From the NCBI GenBank assembly GCA_025964675.1, contig JAOPYI010000116.1, forward strand, positions 1 through 64,000: a DNA stretch of 64,000 nucleotides, read 5' to 3'. Of this stretch, positions 43,382 to 52,412 are shown piece by piece. A model generated the notes under the pieces. It saw only the letters and a list, made by a program, of their open reading frames with translations. It was not told where the DNA came from and ran no database searches. Position 1 is the first letter of the stretch. Every line of letters starts with the position of its first letter. Origin of the DNA: Sphaerisporangium sp. (GTDB lineage Bacteria; Actinomycetota; Actinomycetes; Streptosporangiales; Streptosporangiaceae). The translations under genes and the position numbers were made by a program.

Positions 43382-44272
43382 ATGCTTCACCGCCTGTTCG
43401 TCGAGCCGTTCACCTACCCCTTCATGGCCCGTGCCCTGGCCGAGTTGCTGATCTGCGGCACCCTCGCCGGCACGGTGGGAGTGGTCATCCTGCTGCGCCG
43501 CCTGGCCTTCATGACCGACGCTCTCACCCACACCGTCTTCCCCGGCGTGGTCGTCGGCCACCTGCTGAGCGGAGACTCCGGAATCTTCTGGGGCGCGCTC
43601 GCCGCCGGGCTGCTGACCGCGATCCTGCTCACGACGCTGACCCGCCGACGGGAGGTCGCCGAGGACACCGCCCTGGCCGTGATGCTCACCAGCTTCTTCG
43701 CCGTCGGCGTCGTCATGGTGTCGCGGCAGACCGGGTACACCGCCGACCTGACCGCGTTCCTGTTCGGCCGCATCCTCACCGTCACCGAGGCGCAGTTGCT
43801 CCAGAGCGCGGTGGTCGCCGCGCTGGTCGTCGCCCTCCTCGCGGTGCTGCGCCGCCCGCTGCTGGCCCGTACCTTCGACCCCGAGGGCGCGCGGGCAGTC
43901 GGCTACCGTATCGGCCTGCTCGACCTCGCGATCAACGTCGTCGTGGCGCTGGTCGTCGTGGCATCCGTCCGAGCCGTGGGCACCGTTCTGGTGATCGCGT
44001 TGCTGATCGTGCCCGCCGCCGCGGCCCGGGCTGTGTCGGACCGGCTCGTCGTCATCGTCCCCCTCGCCGCCCTGATCGGCGCGCTCGGAGGCTGGGCCGG
44101 CCTTGCGACCAGCTACGAAGCGTCGATCAACCACGGGCTCCGGCTCGCCTCGGGAGGCACCGTCGTGCTCGCCCTGGTCGCGTTCCACCTCGCCTGCCTG
44201 GCGGCCGGTACGGCGAGAAGGCATCGACGCTGTACGGCGATGGTCCCCGTGCGGCCGGCGGTCGCGCCATGA
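43382..44272 (+). CDS. znuB: Zinc ABC transporter permease ZnuB (copy 1, first permease)
   Basis: A 296-residue membrane protein with about eight helices, of the ABC-3 (ZnuB/MntB) family. Motifs include LAFMTDALTHTVFPGVVVGH, VMLTSFFAVGVVMVSRQ, LARTFDPEGARAVGYRIGLL and VIALLIVPAAAARAVSDRL. It forms the channel with ZnuC. It is followed by a second permease gene that overlaps it by 4 bases, so the transporter may use a heterodimeric channel. Confidence 0.92.
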   Translation: MLHRLFVEPFTYPFMARALAELLICGTLAGTVGVVILLRRLAFMTDALTHTVFPGVVVGHLLSGDSGIFWGALAAGLLTAILLTTLTRRREVAEDTALAVMLTSFFAVGVVMVSRQTGYTADLTAFLFGRILTVTEAQLLQSAVVAALVVALLAVLRRPLLARTFDPEGARAVGYRIGLLDLAINVVVALVVVASVRAVGTVLVIALLIVPAAAARAVSDRLVVIVPLAALIGALGGWAGLATSYEASINHGLRLASGGTVVLALVAFHLACLAAGTARRHRRCTAMVPVRPAVAP

Positions 44273-45150
44273 CGCTCGTCCAGCGGGCCATGGCTGAGGC
44301 CGTGCTGCTCGGCGCCGTGGGCGGCCTGATCAGCGTGCAAATCGTGGTACGGCGGCTGCCGTTCTTCACGATGGCGATGACACACGCCACCTTTCCGGGG
44401 GTGGTGCTGGCCGCGCTCACCGGCGCCGATCTCTACCTCGGCGGCGGCCTGTTCGGCGTCTTGGTCGTGCTCGGCGTCGTCATGCTGTCCCGCCGCCCGG
44501 GACAGGAGACCGGCTCCGCCATCGGCATCATGCTGTCGGCCGGGTTCGCCCTCGGCGTCGTGCTGATGTCGGCCAGAGATGGCTTCTCCAAGGACCTGGC
44601 CGCCTACACCGTCGGTCAGATCCTCACCGTGAGCGACGGCGACCTGGTCGCCGTGGCCGTCGCGGGCATCATGGTGCTCCTCCTGCTGGCCGTCGCGGGG
44701 AAGGAACTCACCTTCCGGGCCTTCGATCCGGGCGGCTTCGCCGCCGCGGGCTACCGCGCCGCCGCCCTCGACATCGTGCTGCTTCTCGCCGTGGAAGCCG
44801 TGATCGTGGTTGCCGTCCCCGCCGTGGGCACCATCCTGGCCGTCGCCATCCTGGTCGCCCCCGCCGCCACGGCAGGGTTGTGGACCCGCCGGCTCCCGGT
44901 GATGACCGTGATCGCCGTGGCGGTGGGCAGCGCCAGCGGCGTCGCGGGAGTCCTCGCCTCCGTTCGCTACGACGTCGCGGCAGGCGGTGCCATCACCCTC
45001 GCCACCGGAGTCGCCTTCGCACTGTCGTTCGGCGCCGTGACGGCGCGACGGGCGCTCGCCGGACGGCGGAGCGGCACCGGGATGCCGGGTCCGGCGATGC
45101 CCCAGCCCAGCGCCTATGGCAGGTCTGACCAGGTGATGCCCCGCCGTTGA
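44269..45150 (+). CDS. Zinc ABC transporter permease (second permease of operon 1)
   Basis: A 293-residue ABC-3 family permease starting MTLVQRAMAEAVLLGAVGGL. It has the family pieces FTMAMTHATFPGVVLAALTG, SAIGIMLSAGFALGVVLMSA, LTFRAFDPGGFAAAGYRAAA and ILAVAILVAPAATAGL. It is similar to but distinct from the preceding permease. The ATGA overlap shows coupling. Two permeases per operon are usual when the channel is a heterodimer. About 30 C-terminal residues are a Pro/Gly-rich tail. Confidence 0.9.
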   Translation: MTLVQRAMAEAVLLGAVGGLISVQIVVRRLPFFTMAMTHATFPGVVLAALTGADLYLGGGLFGVLVVLGVVMLSRRPGQETGSAIGIMLSAGFALGVVLMSARDGFSKDLAAYTVGQILTVSDGDLVAVAVAGIMVLLLLAVAGKELTFRAFDPGGFAAAGYRAAALDIVLLLAVEAVIVVAVPAVGTILAVAILVAPAATAGLWTRRLPVMTVIAVAVGSASGVAGVLASVRYDVAAGGAITLATGVAFALSFGAVTARRALAGRRSGTGMPGPAMPQPSAYGRSDQVMPRR

Positions 45151-45190
45151 TCGGCTCGACCAGAACATTCACACAATGCTATGTTGTAAC

Positions 45191-45210
45191 TGAATATCAT
45201 TATCGTTATC
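45191..45210. promoter_or_regulatory. Candidate Zur box 3 before znuA2
   Basis: TGAATATCATTATCGTTATC lies 13 bases before the znuA2 GTG, in an AT-rich island. It shares TGAAT-x-TCATTATC with candidate box 2. The 73-base gap between the two importers thus holds its own Zur-controlled promoter. Confidence 0.62.
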
Positions 45211-45223
45211 TGAAAGGTCTGGT

Positions 45224-46153
45224 GTGCGTACCCTCCCGCGCGTGCCGCTCATAAGCGTCGTGGCCGGCATGGCCACCGTTCTTCTGACCGCCTGCGGATC
45301 CCCTGCGGGCACCGTTTCGAGCGCCTCACCGACAGCCGCGGCCTCCGCCGGTGTCACGGTGGTGGCATCCACGAACGTCTACGGCGACATCGTCAAGCAG
45401 ATCGGCGGTGACAAAGTCGAGGTCGTTTCGATCATCAGCGACCCCTCTCAAGACCCCCACTCCTTCGAGGCCAACACGCAGACGCAACTGCGGTTGAGCA
45501 AGGCGAAGGTCATCATCGAGAACGGTGGCGGCTACGACGACTTCGTCGACACCATGCTCAAAGCCGCCAATTCGAGCGCCGAGGTGCTCAATGCCGTCAC
45601 GGTCTCCGGCAAGACCCCGGTGGGAGGCGTGCTCAACGAGCACATCTGGTACGACTTCCCGAGCGTCGGCAAGCTCACCGACGAGATCGCGGGCGCGCTG
45701 AGCAAGGCAGACTCCGCCGACGCCTCGCTGTTCACCGCCAACGCCACGGCGTTCAAGGACAAGCTGCAGACCCTGCAGAAGCAGGAGTCCGAGATAGCCG
45801 CGGCCGCCAAGGGAGAGGGCGTCCTGATCACCGAACCGGTTCCGCTGTACATGCTCGAGGCGTGCGGGCTGGTCAATCGGACTCCCGAGAAGTTCAGCGA
45901 GGCCATCGAACAGGGCAGCGACGTGTCGCCACGCCTGCTGCAGGAGACGCTGGCGTTGCTGACCGGCAAGAACGTCGTGGCCTTGGCCTACAACTCGCAG
46001 ACCGCAGGTCCGGAGACGGAGAAGCTCAAGCAGGCGGCCCAGGACAGTGGCGTCGCGGTCGTGCCGGTCACCGAGACCCTGCCCCAGGGCAAGGACTACA
46101 TCGGGTGGATGAGCGGTAATCTCTCCGCGCTCCGCACCGCCGTCTCACGATGA
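45224..46153 (+). CDS. Metal ABC transporter substrate-binding lipoprotein (copy 2)
   Basis: A 309-residue cluster A-I lipoprotein with signal MRTLPRVPLISVVAGMATVL and lipobox LTAC. Metal ligands visible are His in SQDPHSFEAN and His in NEHIWYDFPS. At the third position, where ZnuA1 has His, it has Glu (LITEPVPLYMLEACG), and the 280s loop is YNSQTAGPETEKL. It may therefore bind zinc with a different geometry or prefer another metal. It starts with GTG, with AAAGG 6 bases upstream, after a Zur-box-like site. It overlaps the next gene by 4 bases. Confidence 0.9.
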   Translation: MRTLPRVPLISVVAGMATVLLTACGSPAGTVSSASPTAAASAGVTVVASTNVYGDIVKQIGGDKVEVVSIISDPSQDPHSFEANTQTQLRLSKAKVIIENGGGYDDFVDTMLKAANSSAEVLNAVTVSGKTPVGGVLNEHIWYDFPSVGKLTDEIAGALSKADSADASLFTANATAFKDKLQTLQKQESEIAAAAKGEGVLITEPVPLYMLEACGLVNRTPEKFSEAIEQGSDVSPRLLQETLALLTGKNVVALAYNSQTAGPETEKLKQAAQDSGVAVVPVTETLPQGKDYIGWMSGNLSALRTAVSR

Positions 46154-46953
46154 TCAGCCTGCGCGACGCGGCGCTCTCCTACGGCGAGCGAGTCCTGTGG
46201 CGGGACCTCACCCTTGAGGTCGGACGGGGAGAGTTCCTGGCCGTGCTCGGCCCGAACGGTTCCGGCAAGACGAGCCTGCTGCGTGCCCTGCTCGGCCAGG
46301 TGCCTCTCTCGGCCGGGACGCTGACGATCGACGGGCGGCCACCGAGGCGCGGGAGCGCAATCGTCGGTTACATCCCTCAGCAGAAGTCTCTCGCACCGAA
46401 CACCCCGCTGCGCTCCCGTGACCTGGTGCGACTCGGCATCGACGGCCACCGTTGGGGGATCGGGCGGGGTGGCCCCGCGATCCGCAGGCGAGTGGAGGAA
46501 CTGCTGGCCGACGTGGGCGCGGCGCCCTACGCCGACGTTCCGGTCGGGATGCTTTCGGGAGGTGAACAGCAGCGCGTGCGGGTCGCCCAGGCCCTGGCCA
46601 CCGACCCGCGCATCCTGCTGTGCGACGAGCCGCTGCTGTCGCTGGACCTGAACCATCAGCGAGCGATCACCGAGCTGCTCGACCGGCGCCGTCGCACCCG
46701 CGACACGACGGTGGTGTTCGTCACGCACGAGATCAATCCCATCCTGGCGATGGTGGACCGGGTGCTCTATCTGGCCGGGGGCCGGTTCAGCGTGGGCACG
46801 GTTTCCGAGGTCATGACCTCGCAGACCTTGTCGGAGCTGTACGGCACCACCGTTGATGTCATCAGAACCGGAGGTCGCATCGTGGTCGCCGGAGCCGCGG
46901 ACGCCTCCGGTTCGTCGCACCACAGCGGCTCCGCCAAGGAGGCCGGCACGTGA
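46150..46953 (+). CDS. Metal ABC transporter ATP-binding protein (copy 2)
   Basis: A 267-residue ABC ATPase. Walker A is GPNGSGKTSLLRALLG, the signature is MLSGGEQQRVRVAQA, Walker B is PRILLCDEPLLSLD, and the switch His lies in VFVTHEINPILAM. The DEPLLSLDL sequence is typical of actinobacterial metal importers. It overlaps its binding-protein gene (ATGA) and the permease gene (GTGA). Confidence 0.92.
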   Translation: MISLRDAALSYGERVLWRDLTLEVGRGEFLAVLGPNGSGKTSLLRALLGQVPLSAGTLTIDGRPPRRGSAIVGYIPQQKSLAPNTPLRSRDLVRLGIDGHRWGIGRGGPAIRRRVEELLADVGAAPYADVPVGMLSGGEQQRVRVAQALATDPRILLCDEPLLSLDLNHQRAITELLDRRRRTRDTTVVFVTHEINPILAMVDRVLYLAGGRFSVGTVSEVMTSQTLSELYGTTVDVIRTGGRIVVAGAADASGSSHHSGSAKEAGT

Positions 46954-47876
46954 ACGATCTGTGGCATCAGATCTTCAACTTCTCTGACTACGGTGCCCTG
47001 CTGGGCCTGGTGAAGAACTCTCTCGTCGCCGGAGCGATACTGGGTCTCGTCGGTGGCCTGGTCGGCACCTTCGTGGTGATGCGCGATCTGCCCTTCGCCG
47101 TGCACGGCATCAGCGAGCTGTCCTTCGCCGGCGCCTCGGGCGCGCTCCTGCTTGGGACCAACGTGGTGGCGGGATCCCTCGTCGGCTCGTTGCTGGCCGC
47201 CTGCGCCATCGGTGCGCTGGGCATCAGAGCACGGGACCGCAACTCCATCATCGGTGTGCTCATGCCGTTCGGTCTCGGCTTGGGAGTGTTGTTCCTAGCT
47301 CTTTACAAGGGCCGGGCCGCCAACAAGTTCGGACTGCTCACCGGCCAGATCGTGGCGGTGGACACCGTCCAGCTGTCCTGGCTCGCCGGAACGGCGGCGG
47401 TCATCCTGATCTTGCTCGTCATCCTGTGGCGGCCGCTCACCTTTGCGAGCGTCGATCCCGAGGTCGCCTCCGCGCGCGGGGTCCCGGTCCGTGCGCTGGC
47501 GCCGCTCTTCACCATCGTGCTGGGCCTGGCGGTGGCGATCTCGATTCAGATCGTCGGCGCCTTGCTCGTGCTCACCCTGCTGTGCACGCCGGCAGCCGCC
47601 GCGATGAGGGTTACCGCTTCGCCGGTGAAGGCACCGCTGCTGAGCACGCTCTTCGCCACTGTCTCCGTCGTCGGCGGCACCATGCTGGCCCTGGGCAGCA
47701 GCATCCCCATCAGCCCGTACGTCACGACCATCTCGTTCACGATCTACTTGGTGTGCCGCGGCATCGGGGCCGTCAGGACCCGGACCACGTGGGGCAGGCG
47801 GAAAGCCCTCCCCTACGCCGGGCAGAGCGAAGCCCGCACCGAGGCTCCGGCGGCCCGCCTTGCCGGCAAGGGCTGA
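46950..47876 (+). CDS. Metal ABC transporter permease (copy 2)
   Basis: A 308-residue ABC-3 family permease with about eight helices: LVGGLVGTFVVMRDLPFAVH, GISELSFAGASGALLLG, NSIIGVLMPFGLGLGVLFLA, LTFASVDPEVASARGVPVRA and LLVLTLLCTPAAAAMRV. It is the only permease of the second operon, so it should form a homodimeric channel. It starts with GTG overlapping the ATPase gene. Its last codons form one arm of a very strong terminator hairpin. Confidence 0.92.
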   Translation: MNDLWHQIFNFSDYGALLGLVKNSLVAGAILGLVGGLVGTFVVMRDLPFAVHGISELSFAGASGALLLGTNVVAGSLVGSLLAACAIGALGIRARDRNSIIGVLMPFGLGLGVLFLALYKGRAANKFGLLTGQIVAVDTVQLSWLAGTAAVILILLVILWRPLTFASVDPEVASARGVPVRALAPLFTIVLGLAVAISIQIVGALLVLTLLCTPAAAAMRVTASPVKAPLLSTLFATVSVVGGTMLALGSSIPISPYVTTISFTIYLVCRGIGAVRTRTTWGRRKALPYAGQSEARTEAPAARLAGKG

Positions 47877-47893
47877 GCCGGCAAGGCGGGCCG
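47851..47893 (+). terminator. 17-bp perfect stem-loop overlapping the end of the second zinc operon
   Basis: Arms at 47851-47867 (CGGCCCGCCTTGCCGGC) and 47877-47893 are exact reverse complements over 17 bp, with a 9-base loop that contains the TGA stop. The left arm is coding sequence. This is the strongest terminator-like structure I saw in the window. Confidence 0.8.
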
Positions 47894-48067
47894 GCACTGT
47901 GTCGCTCGACAGCTGATGGCGAGAGACGAGCGGCTGTCGTCGAACGGGGCGCCTGTGACGAGCCGCCCGTGACCTCGGCTTCACGGAACACCAGACGTTC
48001 ACGGGCGGCCTCGACGTGACATGCTGTCGTGCACCCCTTCTGCCGTGCCGATCCCGAGAAGGAGCCG

Positions 48068-48553
48068 ATGACCTTGTCCTGGCGTCACCTGCCCAAGCCC
48101 GCGCGGGCCATCGCCGAGGCCGCCTCCGACGCGGTGGCGGCTGCGCGCTCACGTGATCTGGAGGCGTCGCGGTCGGCGGCCGTGCGACTCGCCGCGCTCG
48201 ACTCCGAGCAGGTCGGCCTGGTGCTCGGCGCCGTGGTGAGGTCGCTACTGGAAGGCATGCACCCCGACGGGCCGGCCGCCGACGACGTGCACGCGCTGGT
48301 CGCGCGTTGCGCGCGGTCGGCGGCCGGCTGGTCTCCCGATCTCGACCCGGACGTCCTGGTGATGCTGGTGGCCGGGGCCCTCGGCGTGTACCAGCCCGAC
48401 GGGGTGGCGTTCCCGCTCGACGGGCTGCAGGTCGCCCGGCACGCCCCATTGCTCGTCGCCGACCTGCTGGCCGTGTCCGGTCGCCTGTTCGACGTCTGCC
48501 TGGAGGCCGCCTTCGCCGACATCGCGCGGCTCCAGATAGCCGAGATGCCCTAG
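48068..48553 (+). CDS. Conserved actinomycete protein of unknown function
   Basis: A 161-residue, mostly helical, soluble protein that I do not recognise. It starts MTLSWRHLPKPARAIAEAA, with GAAGGAG 3 bases upstream. The middle is rich in Ala, Leu, Asp and Arg (AAVRLAALDSEQVGLVLGAV, LDPDVLVMLVAGALGVYQPD). There is no signal, membrane segment or catalytic motif. Codon bias is strongly coding. The next gene converges with it 5 bases away. Its role is unknown. Confidence 0.7.
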   Translation: MTLSWRHLPKPARAIAEAASDAVAAARSRDLEASRSAAVRLAALDSEQVGLVLGAVVRSLLEGMHPDGPAADDVHALVARCARSAAGWSPDLDPDVLVMLVAGALGVYQPDGVAFPLDGLQVARHAPLLVADLLAVSGRLFDVCLEAAFADIARLQIAEMP

Positions 48554-48557
48554 CCGC

Positions 48558-49139
48558 TCAGTACAGGTGCCCGGCGGAGCCCACGAGTGCCGGTCGGAGC
48601 AGGTGGTCGGCTGTCACCCGTACGCCGGTGGCCCGCTCGGCCAGGGCGAAGGCCGTGAGGATGGGATCGTCGTCGTCTTCGTCGAGGTCGGCCTCGTCGG
48701 TGGGCATGCCGAGGTCGCGCATGAAGCCAAGGAGCCGGTCGGGGTCGGCGCCCCACCGGGCGTCGGGGCCGTCGGGCTCGAAACCGGTGATCAGGTGCCC
48801 GTCCGCGGCGTACACGAACTGCTGGTGGGCGTTCACGTTGAGGTACACCGCGGCCATGGCCGTGCCCGGCGACAGCCGCCGCGTCACCTCCGTCATCGTT
48901 CCGGCGTAGCCGTTCTCCTCGAGCAGGACGGTGCCGCCGAACGCGGGGTGCGCGGAGATCTGGTGGTCGGTGAAGGGCTCATCGGGATCGTCGACCTGCT
49001 CGGCCGTCACCCCGAGCCGACGGAACGCCTCTTCGGGGGACAGGTCGCGTACGAAGGTGAGGCAGAAGCCCGAGACGCATAAGCTGTCGCCGTACTTCTC
49101 GTCGAACCAGGCGTAGTCGGCCGCCGTCCCGCTGCTCAT
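48558..49139 (-). CDS. DUF6461-like protein
   Basis: A 193-residue soluble, acidic protein. Near the start are WFDEKYGDSLCVSGFCLTFV and RDLSPEEAFRRLG, then the middle VLLEENGYAG and AAVYLNVNAHQQFVYAADG, and a very acidic EADLDEDDDDP. This pattern resembles DUF6461 proteins, which are numerous in Streptomyces and Nonomuraea and have no known function; the assignment is from memory. ATG 49139 is chosen because AAGGA lies 8 bases upstream; a TTG directly before it would add one residue. Confidence 0.72.
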   Translation of the reverse strand: MSSGTAADYAWFDEKYGDSLCVSGFCLTFVRDLSPEEAFRRLGVTAEQVDDPDEPFTDHQISAHPAFGGTVLLEENGYAGTMTEVTRRLSPGTAMAAVYLNVNAHQQFVYAADGHLITGFEPDGPDARWGADPDRLLGFMRDLGMPTDEADLDEDDDDPILTAFALAERATGVRVTADHLLRPALVGSAGHLY

Positions 49140-49447
49140 CAAGCGCGTCCTTTCGACATTTCAATTCAAGGCAACATGATCTTCCCAGTCGTGACTGACA
49201 GAATCTGCTTTCATGGGCTACCACAACACTTTATTTTTCCCGAAATATCACAGCATGTCTGACTCCGCTGCCCCTACCGTCACGGGCTTCCCGTGATGCA
49301 AGGATCGCTGACATGGGCCTTTTCGTCGAGTGGAGTGATGACTGTCGCGGTTTAACGGACCTCTGGCTCTTTTGTAATAGATCACTGGTCCAATAAAGTT
49401 GTGCAAGATGGTAAGGAACGGTCTTTTGGTCCTCAACAAGGGGCAAC
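49140..49447. other. 308-bp AT-richer intergenic region
   Basis: No gene is supported here. It is the least GC-rich gap of this part and holds the divergent promoters of the DUF6461-like gene and the SDR gene. A perfect inverted repeat TCACGGG / CCCGTGA with a CTT loop lies at 49280-49296. No clear -35/-10 pair stands out. Confidence 0.55.
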
Positions 49448-50401
49448 ATGAGCAACGTGACGCAGGACATCGACATCCCTGACCAGACCGGCAAGCTCGC
49501 CGTGGTCACCGGGGCCAACAGCGGCATCGGGTTCGAGACCGCCCGCCGCCTCGCCCTCGCCGGGGCGGACGTTGTGCTGGCGGTACGCGACCAGGCCAAG
49601 GGCGACCAGGCCATGGCGAGGATCGGCGCCGCGGGGCCGAAGGGTGCCCTCTCCACCGAGCCGCTGGACCTGTCCAGCCTGGATTCGATCAGGTCCTTCG
49701 CCGAGACGATGGCCGCTCGCGGCCGGCCGATCGACATCCTTGTCAACAACGCGGGCATCATGGCCGTGCCGACGCGGCACACCACGGCCGACGGCTTCGA
49801 GCTTCAGATCGGCACCAACTACCTGGGGCACTTCGCCCTGACCGGCCGGCTGCTGCCGCTGCTGGTGGGGACCGGGTCCGCCCGGGTGGTCCACGTCAGC
49901 AGCAGAATGGCCCGGAGGGGATACATCGACCTCGGGGACCTCCAGAGCGAGCGCAAATACAGCCCTTGGGGCGCGTACGCGGAGTCCAAGCTCGGGAACC
50001 TGTTGTTCGCCCGCGAGATGCAGCGGCTGAGCCTGCGAGAGGGCTGGGGGGTGCTCAGCGTCGCCTCCCACCCCGGGTTCACCCGTACGAACCTGCTGAA
50101 GACCGGCCGCAGCATGGGACGCGACACCGACCGCGGCGAGTTCCAGACACGGCTCGCGGCGCTCATGGGGGTCGTCATGGAGCCCGAGCAGGGCGCCCTG
50201 GCCACCATCTACGCCGCCACCGGTCCCGACGTGGCCGGCGGCGCCTACTACGGCCCCGGCGGCCGTTTCGGTCTGGTCGGCATGCCCGAGACGACCAGGA
50301 TGCCGAAGCAGGCGCTGGACGACGGCCTGGCCGCCGCGCTCTGGCAGGCCGCCGAGCGCCTCACCGGCGTCTCGTTCGCCCCGGGCGTCATCCCGGCGTG
50401 A
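49448..50401 (+). CDS. Short-chain dehydrogenase/reductase
   Basis: A 317-residue SDR of the retinol-dehydrogenase-like oxidoreductase type. The cofactor site is [20 protein letters not shown] (TGxxxGxG), followed by [26 protein letters not shown] and the catalytic [16 protein letters not shown] (YxxxK). The Arg in [10 protein letters not shown] suggests NADP(H). The C-terminus carries a Gly/Tyr motif ([15 protein letters not shown]) seen in this subgroup. The substrate is unknown. It has its own promoter region and no operon partner. Length is normal. Confidence 0.9.
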   Translation: MSNVTQDIDIPDQTGKLAVVTGANSGIGFETARRLALAGADVVLAVRDQAKGDQAMARIGAAGPKGALSTEPLDLSSLDSIRSFAETMAARGRPIDILVNNAGIMAVPTRHTTADGFELQIGTNYLGHFALTGRLLPLLVGTGSARVVHVSSRMARRGYIDLGDLQSERKYSPWGAYAESKLGNLLFAREMQRLSLREGWGVLSVASHPGFTRTNLLKTGRSMGRDTDRGEFQTRLAALMGVVMEPEQGALATIYAATGPDVAGGAYYGPGGRFGLVGMPETTRMPKQALDDGLAAALWQAAERLTGVSFAPGVIPA

Positions 50402-50552
50402 CCAGAGCGCGGGCACTTCCCCGCGGCGGAGCGGAGACGCCGAGGATCCTCCGGGGGGATCCGGGCGCCGCACCGGAGACGCCTGCACGGGCCACTGCGG
50501 CCGTCCGGGACAATGGAGGCGTCAGGCTTTCCAGGAAGGATGTGTACCGATC

Positions 50553-52277
50553 GTGGCTACGAGCGCCGAGGCCGACTGGGTCTCACGGTTCGCGGATGAG
50601 GTCATTGCCGAGGCGGAGCGTCGCGCCCCCGGCAAACCGATCGTCTGCGCCTCGGGCCTCAGCCCCTCGGGCCCGATCCACCTCGGCAACCTCCGCGAGG
50701 TCATGACGCCCCACTTGGTCGCCGACGAGATCCGGCGGCGGGGTCACGATGTCGTCCACATCATCTCCTGGGACGACTACGACCGGTTCCGCAAGGTCCC
50801 CGCGGGCATCGACTCGTCGTGGTCCGAGCACATCGGCAAGCCGCTGACCTCCGTGCCCGCGCCACCCGGCAGTGAGTATGCCAACTGGGCCGAGCACTTC
50901 AAGGCGCCGATGATCGCGGCGCTGGCCGAGATGGGCGTCGAGTACCACGGCATCAGCCAGACCGCGCGGTACACCTCCGGCGTCTACCGCGAGCAGGTCC
51001 TGTTCGCCATGCGCGAGCGCGAGCGCATCGACGCGATCCTCGACCGCTACCGCACCAAGGACAAGCCGGCCGCGGCCAGGAAGCCGCAGCAGAAGCTGGA
51101 CGAGGCCGACGCCGCGGCCGCCGAGGCCGCGGCGGAGGGTTCGGGCGCGGCCTCCGAGGACGACGGCACGGCCGACGCGGGCTACTTCCCGTACAAGCCG
51201 TACTGTTCGGTCTGCGAGCGCGACCTGACCACGGTCATCGCCTACGACGACGAGACCACCGAGCTTTCCTACACCTGCGCCTGCGGCCACTCGGAGACCG
51301 TGCTGCTGTCGGAGCATGATCAGGGCAAGCTGGTGTGGAAGGTCGACTGGCCGATGCGCTGGGCCTACGAAGGCGTCGTCTTCGAGCCCTCCGGCGTCGA
51401 CCACAGCTCGCCGGGGTCGTCGTTCGTCGTCGGCGGGCAGATCGTCAAGGAGATCTTCGGCGCCGAGCAGCCGATCGGGCCGATGTACGCCTTCGTCGGC
51501 ATCAGCGGCATGGCCAAGATGAGCAGCTCCAAGGGCGGCGTGCCGACCCCGGCCGACGCCCTGGAGATCATGGAGGCCCCGCTGCTCCGCTGGCTGTACG
51601 CGCGGCGCAAGCCGAACCAGTCCTTCAAGATCGCCTTCGATCAGGAGATCCAGCGGCTGTACGACGAGTGGGACGCCCTGGAGCGGAAGATCGACGACGG
51701 TACGGCCCTGCCCGCCGACGTCGCCGCGTACAGCCGGGCGATCGGCACCGCCGCCGGCCCGCTGCCGGAGACGCCGAGGCCGCTGCCCTACCGCACGCTG
51801 GCCTCGATCGTCGACATCACCACCGGCCACGCCGAGCAGACCCTGCGCATCCTGCGCGACCTCGACCCCGAGCGCCCGATCACGTCCCTGGAGGAGACCC
51901 GGCCGCGGCTCGACCGCGCGGAGCGGTGGGTCACCACCCAGGTCCCGGCCGAGCAGCGCACCCGCGTGCGAGACGAGCCGGACACCGAGTTGCTCGGCTC
52001 CCTCGGGCACGGCGAGCGCGAGTCGCTCCGGCTGCTGCTCGACGGGTTGGACGACCACTGGTCACTCGACGGGCTGACGGCGCTGGTGTACGGCGTGCCG
52101 AAGGTCCAGGCGGGTCTGGCGCCCGACGCCAAGCCCACTCCGGAGCTCAAGGTCGCTCAGCGCGGGTTCTTCGCGCTGCTGTACAGGTTGCTGGTCGGCC
52201 GCGACACCGGCCCGCGCCTGCCGACGCTGCTGCTCGCGGCCGGCGCCGACCGCGTACGCAAGCTGCTCGGCGCCTGA
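50553..52277 (+). CDS. lysS: Lysyl-tRNA synthetase, class I
   Basis: A 574-residue class I enzyme. The HIGH-like motif is SGPIHLGNLREVMTPHLVAD and the KMSKS-like motif is MAKMSSSKGGVPTPADA. A Cys4 zinc-binding insert is visible in CSVCERDLTT and YTCACGH. Residues about 175-205 are an Ala/Glu-rich linker. It attaches lysine to tRNA-Lys. Class I LysRS is found in archaea and some bacteria, including many actinomycetes. The GTG start lies 12 bases after AGGAAGGA, a wide spacing. A 12-bp hairpin follows the stop. Confidence 0.92.
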   Translation: MATSAEADWVSRFADEVIAEAERRAPGKPIVCASGLSPSGPIHLGNLREVMTPHLVADEIRRRGHDVVHIISWDDYDRFRKVPAGIDSSWSEHIGKPLTSVPAPPGSEYANWAEHFKAPMIAALAEMGVEYHGISQTARYTSGVYREQVLFAMRERERIDAILDRYRTKDKPAAARKPQQKLDEADAAAAEAAAEGSGAASEDDGTADAGYFPYKPYCSVCERDLTTVIAYDDETTELSYTCACGHSETVLLSEHDQGKLVWKVDWPMRWAYEGVVFEPSGVDHSSPGSSFVVGGQIVKEIFGAEQPIGPMYAFVGISGMAKMSSSKGGVPTPADALEIMEAPLLRWLYARRKPNQSFKIAFDQEIQRLYDEWDALERKIDDGTALPADVAAYSRAIGTAAGPLPETPRPLPYRTLASIVDITTGHAEQTLRILRDLDPERPITSLEETRPRLDRAERWVTTQVPAEQRTRVRDEPDTELLGSLGHGERESLRLLLDGLDDHWSLDGLTALVYGVPKVQAGLAPDAKPTPELKVAQRGFFALLYRLLVGRDTGPRLPTLLLAAGADRVRKLLGA

Positions 52278-52290
52278 GCTCGGTGTGAAC

Positions 52291-52317
52291 GAAGGCCACC
52301 ACATGGTGGTGGCCTTC
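52291..52317 (+). terminator. Perfect hairpin after lysS
   Basis: Arms GAAGGCCACCAC (52291-52302) and GTGGTGGCCTTC (52306-52317) are exact complements over 12 bp around an ATG loop, 13 bases after the lysS stop. No long T-run follows. It is a strong terminator-like structure. Confidence 0.75.
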
Positions 52318-52412
52318 GCCATGTCCGTTTACGTGAAAAAGCCGATGTGATCGGTAAAGGCTCAGACATCCCCTACGATTTTGAAGTACGAGTGAGTGGG
52401 GTGAGGAGCGGC

